Assembly (NCBI GenBank): GCA_002344215.1
Contig: DDSV01000049.1
Coordinates: 278,733 to 342,732 of the forward strand
Direction: 5' to 3'
Source of the DNA: Akkermansiaceae bacterium UBA2381
GTDB taxonomy: Bacteria; Verrucomicrobiota; Verrucomicrobiia; Verrucomicrobiales; DEV007
DNA: 64,000 nt
Made by a program: the position numbers and the translations under genes. The notes beneath the pieces are model-generated. The model was not told where the DNA came from. It saw nothing but the letters and a program-made list of their open reading frames with translations, and did no database searches. Positions 9,244 through 20,019 of this stretch are shown here, in pieces; the first letter of the stretch is position 1, and each line of letters opens with the position of its first letter.

Positions 9244-9645
9244 TCACAGATGCCGGCGCTTCTTGACATGAAGCTGCGCCAGGGACTTCTGCATCAAAAT
9301 CATCGCGGCGACATGGTCCTCGGGGAGCGTGTCCTTCTCGGTCATTGCCTTTTGCGCTCTCTCAAGCGCCTTCTCGACCGCGTCCTCATCAATCTCATCG
9401 GCTTTCAGTGCCATATCGGTGAGAACCGAGACCCGGTCGTTTGAGACCTCAACGATTCCTGTTCCGATCGCGAGAGAGGTCTCCTGTCCGTTCTTCAGAT
9501 AGCGGAGCTCTCCCGGCTTGAGGGTCGTCACGATGGGGGCGTGGGCCTTGAGAATACCCAGTTCCCCCTCCGCTCCGGGCACGACGACACTGTCAATCTC
9601 GTCAGAGAAGGCTTTTTTCTCGGGAGTAACAATGTCGAGTCGCAT
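9244..9645 (-). CDS. atpC: ATP synthase F1 epsilon subunit
   Basis: 133 residues. Part of the F1 central stalk; couples rotation to catalysis and can inhibit ATP hydrolysis. The N-terminal beta-sandwich is typical (MRLDIVTPEKKAFSDEIDSV, VPGAEGELGILKAHAPIVT), followed by the two-helix C-terminal hairpin from about residue 90 (EIDEDAVEKALERAQKAM). It is the last gene of the atp operon, 31 bp after atpD. Confidence 0.95.
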   Translation of the reverse strand: MRLDIVTPEKKAFSDEIDSVVVPGAEGELGILKAHAPIVTTLKPGELRYLKNGQETSLAIGTGIVEVSNDRVSVLTDMALKADEIDEDAVEKALERAQKAMTEKDTLPEDHVAAMILMQKSLAQLHVKKRRHL

Positions 9646-9676
9646 GAATCGGAGCGGGTGGTCGTTTTAACGAAGA

Positions 9677-12047
<2,371 letters not shown>

Positions 12048-12081
12048 GGTCTAATCGAACTTCGTAAAGGACGCCGACTGA

Positions 12082-13617
<1,536 letters not shown>

Positions 13618-13655
13618 GACGTTGCGTCAGGTGAATCGTTACAGTCAGTTATTAA

Positions 13656-14051
13656 TCAATTAAAATTCTCGGAGAGGCGCTCAAGACGGTTCTTCACACT
13701 TCCGTCCCACACATCGCTTCCCACCCGGATCTTCATGCCCCCGAGCAATTCGGGAACCACCGCAAACTCCGGCGCTATTTGCGGACCATACTTCTTCTTC
13801 AAATCGTTGACGACATCCTTCTGGGTCGTCGCATCAAGCGCCACCGCGCTCTGGATCACCGCCCGGTTTTTCTCGATCTCGAGCTTCACCAGTCTCCAGT
13901 AGGCATCAGCCACCTGGATGTATCCACGGGGGCGGGAAGAGGCGAGCTTGGCGATCACCTTGCGCACCGTCGGAAGGTCCAGTTGACCGTCCGTCAGCGA
14001 CGCAGCGAAGATTTTCTTCGCGGTCCGCAATGCCTCTTTCCGTGACTTCAT
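13656..14051 (-). CDS. atpH: ATP synthase F1 delta subunit, unusually short
   Basis: 131 residues against about 175-185 in most bacteria. Its place between atpF and atpA identifies it, and the C-terminal OSCP motif PELLGGMKIRVGSDVWDGSV is clear (about residues 99-118). The N-terminal part looks contracted: the first helix is present (ALRTAKKIFAASLTDGQLD), but only about one further helical stretch precedes the C-terminal domain, where other delta subunits have a six-helix bundle that caps the alpha subunits. No frameshift is visible; the frame is continuous and spaced normally from its neighbours (18 and 38 bp). It should still act as the peripheral-stalk linker. Confidence 0.88.
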   Translation of the reverse strand: MKSRKEALRTAKKIFAASLTDGQLDLPTVRKVIAKLASSRPRGYIQVADAYWRLVKLEIEKNRAVIQSAVALDATTQKDVVNDLKKKYGPQIAPEFAVVPELLGGMKIRVGSDVWDGSVKNRLERLSENFN

Positions 14052-14069
14052 GGGTTCAGTAAAATTCTA

Positions 14070-14570
14070 TCAGAGAGCCACCTGACCGGCGGTTTCTTCG
14101 TTGATACGCTTCTGATCCTTGTCGTCAAGGACCTTGCCCGTCACCTTCGAGGTGGCGTCAATCACAAGCCGGCCGAAGTCGCGCTTGAGCTCATTCATCG
14201 CACTTTCGTGCTCCAGACGGGAAGCTTCGCGTGCCTTCTCGATAATCTGCTGAGCCTCTTTGATCGCCTCCTGGGTTTTCTGACCCCGAACCGACTCAGC
14301 ACTCTCACGCGCTTCCGTGATGAGGCGTTCGGCATCGGCATTGGCCTGATTCAGCATCCCCTGGACCTTTTCCTCCGCCTTGTTCAACTCGGCTTCGATG
14401 GTCTTCAGATTCGTCTCACCTTCCGAAATGCGGCGACGACGCGCTTCCAGCATCGCCAGAACGGGCCCGAAGGCATACTTCGAGAGAATGACGTAAACGA
14501 TCAGGACGATGATCACCTGCGAGATGAACTTCGGCCAATCGAGTCCAAATGTTTGTAGAATGCCTTCCAT
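14070..14570 (-). CDS. atpF: ATP synthase F0 b subunit
   Basis: 166 residues. Peripheral stalk: one N-terminal membrane helix (WPKFISQVIIVLIVYVILSK), followed by a long charged coiled coil (EARRRRISEGETNLKTIEAE and on) reaching up to the delta subunit. Only one b-type gene is present, so there is no b' copy here. Confidence 0.95.
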   Translation of the reverse strand: MEGILQTFGLDWPKFISQVIIVLIVYVILSKYAFGPVLAMLEARRRRISEGETNLKTIEAELNKAEEKVQGMLNQANADAERLITEARESAESVRGQKTQEAIKEAQQIIEKAREASRLEHESAMNELKRDFGRLVIDATSKVTGKVLDDKDQKRINEETAGQVAL

Positions 14571-14672
14571 CGTCAGCGTGAAATAGGATTAAATCGTAGA
14601 GTCGCTACCAGTTGAGAGGGGGTTGAAAGGGTCCGCAGCCATTTCCAGACTGCGAACCTTTTCAAAATCCGA

Positions 14673-14930
14673 TCAGCCCTGAAGGGCCATAATGAAGGCG
14701 TAAATAGCGATAGCCTCGGCAAGTGCCATACCGATAATCCCGATGGTCAGGATGTTACCGAAAGCACTGGGGTTACGACCGACCGCCTGAGCGGAAGCCA
14801 TCCCGATGAGACCAAGGCCAATACCCGCTCCGGCACCGGCAACACCGAGTGCGAAGTTTCCGTTGAATCCACCGGCAGCGGCGGCACCGGCTTCAGCAGC
14901 GGCAACGATAGTTGTGAGAGTATCGATCAT
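14673..14930 (-). CDS. atpE: ATP synthase F0 c subunit, proton-type
   Basis: 85 residues forming two membrane helices joined by a polar loop (AQAVGRNPSA). The ion-binding carboxylate is the Glu in MALAEAIAIYAF of helix 2. Helix 1 reads GAGAGIGLGLIGM, with Leu where sodium-binding c subunits have Gln, and the residue after the Glu is Ala rather than Ser or Thr. Both point to proton coupling (inference from known c-ring motifs). A 102-bp gap before atpF is longer than the other intergenic gaps in the operon. Confidence 0.96.
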   Translation of the reverse strand: MIDTLTTIVAAAEAGAAAAGGFNGNFALGVAGAGAGIGLGLIGMASAQAVGRNPSAFGNILTIGIIGMALAEAIAIYAFIMALQG

Positions 14931-15012
14931 AGTTATTCCTTTGTATTACTGTTTGCTCGTCACCGCCCACACTTCCATGCATGGTCCCGATGACAAAAGT
15001 GATGAATTTGTT

Positions 15013-15894
15013 TTAATGATGTTCCTCGCCGTCGTGTGTCGTGGCAAGCTTGATGTAGACGGCGCAAAGCAGGGAGAATACGGTTGCCTGGAGAGCCCCC
15101 ACGAGGATCTCCATGAAATAGAACGGAAGAGGGAAAACCACCGTGGATATCCAGGCCAGCCAGCTCGGAAGCCCGATCGTGGCCCCGAGGCCACCCATGG
15201 TGTGAAGCAGGGTTTCACCGGCAAAGATGTTACCCAGAAGTCGCAATGAGAGTGACATGGGCCGGAAAATAATCGAGACCACCTCGATAAGTCCGACAAA
15301 AAAGAAAATCGGCATCAGGGCATACTTTAAAGGCCCCTGAAGACCTCCCTTGGGACCGAAGATGTGAACAAGAGTCCCCCAAACCCCAAGCTCACGGATC
15401 GAAAGATAAAACCACACCAGCATGAACACGGCCGCAAGCGCGAGCGTCATATTCAAATCCGCCGTTGCGGGACGGAGGAGCGGAACAAAGGTGTGGTGAC
15501 CGCCGGCATCGACGTGCGATGAATCAACCGAAAGAGCAGCGACCTTGTGGCCAAACCCAACCGTGCCAACCCCGGGAAGAAGACCGAACCAGTTTGAGCT
15601 GAGAATGAAAATGAACAGAGTCGCGAGGAGCGGAAACGCCTTCGGTGCGACATGTTTGCCGACAATCCCCTCCACCTGGCCGTAAAGAAACTCCACCACA
15701 TACTCGACCAGATTCTGCTTCGGCCCGGGAATCAACTCCATCCGGCGGGTCGCCATCCGCGTGAACGCGAGAACGGCGACCGTCACGATCGAAGCAACCA
15801 GGATTGAATTGGTCAACCAGCCAAGCGCGGGGATCTCCGGTGCATTGATGCCACCGGCTGCTATCAGAGGGCTGATTGTATCAAGGGAAAACAT
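15013..15894 (-). CDS. atpB: ATP synthase F0 a subunit
   Basis: About 293 residues. Forms the proton half-channels next to the c ring. The essential arginine is in the conserved helix PMSLSLRLLGNIFAGETLL. SNWFGLLPGVGTVGFG and the C-terminal VFSLLCAVYIKLATTHD are typical. The ATG at 15894 (MFSLDTISPLI) is preferred; an in-frame GTG at 15930 would add 12 residues. First gene of the operon; no atpI or atpZ is recognised upstream. Confidence 0.93.
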   Translation of the reverse strand: MFSLDTISPLIAAGGINAPEIPALGWLTNSILVASIVTVAVLAFTRMATRRMELIPGPKQNLVEYVVEFLYGQVEGIVGKHVAPKAFPLLATLFIFILSSNWFGLLPGVGTVGFGHKVAALSVDSSHVDAGGHHTFVPLLRPATADLNMTLALAAVFMLVWFYLSIRELGVWGTLVHIFGPKGGLQGPLKYALMPIFFFVGLIEVVSIIFRPMSLSLRLLGNIFAGETLLHTMGGLGATIGLPSWLAWISTVVFPLPFYFMEILVGALQATVFSLLCAVYIKLATTHDGEEHH

Positions 15895-16064
15895 TGGCAG
15901 AAAATTTCCAGGAGAGCGGCTCAACGTCACACGAAGGGGTTTATTCGCGGAACGGACGTCGGCCGACGGCGCTCACGGTAAGCAATGCCGGAACTCTCGC
16001 AAGACGATTTTGTGAAAAATTTCACAAGCTCCCCCAACCCTTGCCGAATAAGCCCTGGCGAGGT

Positions 16065-17528
16065 TTACTGACCGTTCAAAAACGGAGTAAAGAGATCGAG
16101 CGCTTTTTTTCCCTGCTCGATCAGTTCGTCGGTCTTAGGGGTTCCTGCTGAGGGGTTCAGGAGCTCCTGAGCACCTTCAATTACTCCGGTCGGCAACTCC
16201 GTGACAATCGCCTCGCCCGCCGCAGCAACCAGCCTGCCGGTGAGATCTTCTTTTGGCTCAATCGTTGTTCCCGACAATTTCATGGGAGCCCAACGGAACC
16301 CGTCACGATCCTCTACAAAGACAAGTCGCTCCGCTCCGGGGATCCAGCGCATCGTTCCCGGCGTGACCCCGACACGCAGGTCCCCGGATAATTGGTCACC
16401 GGCGAGATCGATCTGTCCCTCCACCCGGACGAGCCCGTCGGACTGGAGGACTAGATTTCTCAGTTCAACCCGACCGTCGGTTTTTTTGAAATCCACCGTG
16501 GCCTGGTTCAGAACGAGGCGATTGAATCGTTCCGAGCGGGTGTACTGGGCGATGCGCTTCAGCACCGGGATGGCTTCGATCACCCCTTCCGTCACATTCA
16601 TCGTTCCCTCATAGACCAGAGCTCCCGGTGCCCCGGTGATTCTGACCGGACCGTCAATCACACCGGAAAGGCGGTCACGCCATTCTCCGCTCACCAGTTC
16701 GTCCACCTGAATCGACGAGATTTCCAGAGAGACATCAAAGTGACCGTGGTCCTCGAACCCGATCTCCCCTTTCCCGTCGATATGCCCGTCCTTGTAAATC
16801 CCGAGGGCACATTGATCGATAAAGAGTTCCTTCCCCCGCCATCGCAGTCCGAGATCCTTGAGACGAATCTCGGGTTGGTCGGGCACGGCGATTTTCCCCC
16901 CTTCCGCCGAGATCTCCCACGAGCCCGCCTGAAAATCAGGCTCCATCGTGGACCGGGTCCCGCTCAGAAGAAAAACCGGCCCGGCCTCGTTCTCGACCGC
17001 GATGTTCGCGCTGGAGACAAGGATACGATCCACCTCGACCCGGTCCGGCGTGAACCGGGAAAGCCACGATGGCAGGGCCGGACCTTCCGCCGCCCCCGAA
17101 TTGAAGGTCGATTCCTCCGGAGCCTTCCCCTCCTTTCGTCTGGACGAAAACTCCAGATTGAGACGATTCACCGAAATTTCAGGAACCTCGAAGGCCTTGT
17201 TCTGAATCCCTCCCATTTTGGCGCGAACCCCGTCGAGCCCCAGTTTGGAGAATGCAGCCGCCTCGCTGCCAAGAGCGTTGAAACTGGACGTGTAGACCTC
17301 CGAACCCTCCCACTTCATCTCGGCAAGAGAGACCTCGGAACGCAACGCGGCCGAGCATCGCGCCGCGAGCCAGTCACGAAAACCATCCCCGTGCAGCCAT
17401 CCGTTGATCGCCGATTTCGCGATGAGAAGAACCACCACGATCGCCACCAGCAGTACGCCTCCGCCTATCAGGACGATCGCGAGCGGATTAAAGGAACGCT
17501 TCGACTTTTTGCGGGACTTCGGAGGCAT
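16065..17528 (-). CDS. AsmA-like envelope protein
   Basis: 487 residues: a very basic N-terminus (KSRKKSKRSF), one membrane helix at residues 15-40, then a large periplasmic part rich in beta strands. The C-terminal half (GPVRITGAPGALVYEGTMNV, VDFKKTDGRVELRNLVLQSD, GQIDLAGDQLSGDLRVGV) has the repeating strand pattern of AsmA/YhdP/TamB-type proteins, which are linked to lipid traffic and outer-membrane homeostasis. It sits alone on the minus strand, upstream of the atp operon, and is divergent from the ABC exporter. Family assignment is by pattern only. Confidence 0.65.
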   Translation of the reverse strand: MPPKSRKKSKRSFNPLAIVLIGGGVLLVAIVVVLLIAKSAINGWLHGDGFRDWLAARCSAALRSEVSLAEMKWEGSEVYTSSFNALGSEAAAFSKLGLDGVRAKMGGIQNKAFEVPEISVNRLNLEFSSRRKEGKAPEESTFNSGAAEGPALPSWLSRFTPDRVEVDRILVSSANIAVENEAGPVFLLSGTRSTMEPDFQAGSWEISAEGGKIAVPDQPEIRLKDLGLRWRGKELFIDQCALGIYKDGHIDGKGEIGFEDHGHFDVSLEISSIQVDELVSGEWRDRLSGVIDGPVRITGAPGALVYEGTMNVTEGVIEAIPVLKRIAQYTRSERFNRLVLNQATVDFKKTDGRVELRNLVLQSDGLVRVEGQIDLAGDQLSGDLRVGVTPGTMRWIPGAERLVFVEDRDGFRWAPMKLSGTTIEPKEDLTGRLVAAAGEAIVTELPTGVIEGAQELLNPSAGTPKTDELIEQGKKALDLFTPFLNGQ

Positions 17529-17657
17529 GCCTGAAGAATCGCCATGATGGCGGGCCCGGTAAAGAAAAATTCATGGCGGAAAACGACGATTTCCGAGCCC
17601 GCATTTCTTTCGTCTCCACTATTGCACTGCCAGCCCGAAGCTCTTAAAACTTCCCCT

Positions 17658-19346
17658 GTGCTCGATCTAAAAGAAATCCAATTCACGATTCAGAAGGGGA
17701 AGGAAGAGATCCCCCTGCTTCAGAATATCAACCTCCAGGTCCCCACCGGACATTTCATGGCCATCGTGGGCCCCTCCGGCTGCGGAAAATCAACTCTTCT
17801 CAAGCTGATTGCCGGCATCAACCAGGAGACCGGGGGCAGCATTTTCTGGAACGGAAGGAATCTCTCCGAGGAGGGTGATCTCGAACATTCCGAAATTGGC
17901 TACGTCCCGCAATTCAGCATCGCCTTTGAAGCCCTCACCGTTGAGGAGAACATTGAGAGCGCGGTCCGGCTCCGGTCCGAAACCAAAAACCGCGCCGCCT
18001 TTGATGACCTCGTCGACAGTGTCCTCGCCTCCACCGGACTCGAAGCCATCCGCGACCGCCAGGTCAAGGTGCTTTCCGGGGGGCAACGCCGCCGTCTCTC
18101 GCTTGCCCTCGAACTGGTGACCGATCCGGTGCTTCTGCTCTGCGATGAGGTCACAAGCGGCCTTGATCCGAAAAGCGAGCAGGAGATCGTCGAACTGATG
18201 CATCAGCTAAGCCGAAATGAGCATCGTCTCGTCGCCAACGTGACCCACAGCCTCGCCAACCTCGACCTCTACGATTCCGTTCTCGTCCTCGACGCGGGAC
18301 GGGTGGTTTACCACGGACCACCGAGGGCCCTTGAGCATTACTTCAGCGTCGAGAAGGCCGAGGATGTCTACCCCCGTCTTGCGAAACGCAAAACAGAAGA
18401 GTGGGCGGAAAGCTGGGAAAAACACCGTCTCGCCTATTACGAATCCTTTGCCTTCAAAAACCCCGCGAATACCGAGTCCTCGGTCTCGGCGGTGACCCCG
18501 GGAGCACTCCCGCAGTTCTTCGCGCTTCTCTCGCGGCGCTGGAAGATTTTCTTCCGCGACAAAGGACAGATTTTTCTGCAACTCGCGATCATGATCGGGT
18601 TCCCCTTCCTCGTCATTATCTTTGAACTGGAGGGTGTTGAGCAAACCCGGCGGCTTTCGGATACACTCCCGGCGCTCAGCGAATACAAGGCCGAGCAGGA
18701 AGCGATGGCCTTTAATCTGAATCTCGGTGGGGTCGTCTCGGGGCTTGTCATGTTCCAGGTCATTCTCCTCACCCTGATGGGCTCAAACAACTCCGCCCGC
18801 GAGATCGCGGGGGAACGATACATTTTCGAGAAGGAGAAACTCGGGGGGGTCCGGCCGGTCGTTTACATCGCGAGCAAACTCGCTTTTCTCTCGGTGCTGG
18901 TGCTCCTCCAATCCTTCTGGATGGCCATTTTTGTGCAGAGTGTCTGCGAGATTCCCTCGCAGAGTTTTGTCCCGCATTTGCTCCTCCTTCTTCTTGTGAA
19001 CGGGGCCATGACCGCCATCTGTCTCGGCATCTCCTCGCTCGCCAAAACCGCTGATCAGGCTTCACTGCTCAGTATCTACCTTGTCGGATTTCAGCTACCG
19101 CTTTCCGGGGCCGTCCTCGCTCTCCCGGAATGGGCGGGCTGGCTCTCGCGCCCCTTCATCTCCGCCTACTGGAGCTGGGCCGGGATCATGGACGGGATGC
19201 AGCGCGACTATTTCCGCTACATTGAGGAAGTGACCGACACCTGGCTCGCCCCGATGTGGCTGGCGTTTCTGGTTCTGCTAGTCCACGTCGCCCTGGGGCT
19301 CTTCATCGCCTATATCGGGGTGAAAAAGCCGCGATGGGACAACTGA
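17658..19346 (+). CDS. ABC-2 type exporter with fused ATPase and permease (ABCG-like order)
   Basis: 562 residues from a GTG at 17658 (MLDLKEIQFTIQ); an upstream ATG at 17544 would add 38 residues that do not look like an ABC domain. The ATPase is intact: Walker A GPSGCGKST (38-46), Q-loop YVPQFS, signature LSGGQRRR (about 139-146), Walker B LLLCDEVTSGLD and switch His in NVTHSLANLD. About six membrane helices follow from residue 320 (FLQLAIMIGFPFLVIIFELE onwards). ATPase-then-permease fusion is the ABCG/White arrangement; the substrate is unknown. The end overlaps the trmH start, so the genes are probably translationally coupled. Confidence 0.85.
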   Translation: MLDLKEIQFTIQKGKEEIPLLQNINLQVPTGHFMAIVGPSGCGKSTLLKLIAGINQETGGSIFWNGRNLSEEGDLEHSEIGYVPQFSIAFEALTVEENIESAVRLRSETKNRAAFDDLVDSVLASTGLEAIRDRQVKVLSGGQRRRLSLALELVTDPVLLLCDEVTSGLDPKSEQEIVELMHQLSRNEHRLVANVTHSLANLDLYDSVLVLDAGRVVYHGPPRALEHYFSVEKAEDVYPRLAKRKTEEWAESWEKHRLAYYESFAFKNPANTESSVSAVTPGALPQFFALLSRRWKIFFRDKGQIFLQLAIMIGFPFLVIIFELEGVEQTRRLSDTLPALSEYKAEQEAMAFNLNLGGVVSGLVMFQVILLTLMGSNNSAREIAGERYIFEKEKLGGVRPVVYIASKLAFLSVLVLLQSFWMAIFVQSVCEIPSQSFVPHLLLLLLVNGAMTAICLGISSLAKTADQASLLSIYLVGFQLPLSGAVLALPEWAGWLSRPFISAYWSWAGIMDGMQRDYFRYIEEVTDTWLAPMWLAFLVLLVHVALGLFIAYIGVKKPRWDN

Positions 19347-20014
19347 GGATGACCGCCGATGACGAACTGATCGAATTTCTCGGACGGCAGATCACCGACA
19401 ACAAACGGGAGAAAATCGCCGCCGTCCTGAATGAACGGACGCGACATTTCACGGTGCTCCTCGAAGATATCTACCAGCCGCACAACGCGAGCGCCTGCCT
19501 GCGCAGTTGCGATTGCCTCGGGCTGCAGGATGTCCACATCGTCGAAAGACGAAACGACTATCGCCCCAACAACAACGTTTCGATGGGAAGCTCAAAATGG
19601 CTCACCCTGCACCACTACCACCGCCCCGAGTCCGCTATTGAGACCCTCAAGGTCAAAGGCTACCGGCTCATCGCGACTTCCCCCAATGAGGACGGTTACG
19701 ATCTGTTGAACCTGCCCATCGACAAGCCGGTCGCGCTCCTCTTCGGATCAGAACACAAGGGGCTCTCCGACTCCGCCATGGCCGCCGCCGAGGGATACCT
19801 GCGCATCCCCATGTTTGGATTTACCGAGAGCTTCAACATCTCCGTGACCCTCGCCCTTGCCATCTCCCGCCTCGTCGAACGCCTCAGGGAAAGCGCCCTC
19901 GATTGGAAACTGAAGGACGAGGAGAAAAAAGAACTGACCCTGCGCTTTTACCGTAGCATCGTGGCCCGACACGAACTCCTCGAGCAGAAATTCTGGGAGT
20001 CGCGGAATCGTTGA
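19334..20014 (+). CDS. trmH: SpoU/TrmH-family tRNA 2'-O-ribose methyltransferase
   Basis: 226 residues from the ATG at 19334 (a second ATG is at 19349). All three SPOUT motifs are present: PHNASACLRSCDCLGL (motif 1), VALLFGSEHKGLS (motif 2) and IPMFGFTESFNISVTLALA (motif 3), which form the trefoil knot that binds S-adenosylmethionine. The C-terminal helical tail resembles TrmH, which methylates G18 of tRNA; the precise target is inferred. It overlaps the ABC exporter by 13 bases, and the AddB-like gene starts 5 bases after its stop. Confidence 0.88.
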   Translation: MGQLRMTADDELIEFLGRQITDNKREKIAAVLNERTRHFTVLLEDIYQPHNASACLRSCDCLGLQDVHIVERRNDYRPNNNVSMGSSKWLTLHHYHRPESAIETLKVKGYRLIATSPNEDGYDLLNLPIDKPVALLFGSEHKGLSDSAMAAAEGYLRIPMFGFTESFNISVTLALAISRLVERLRESALDWKLKDEEKKELTLRFYRSIVARHELLEQKFWESRNR

Positions 20015-20019
20015 TCATC

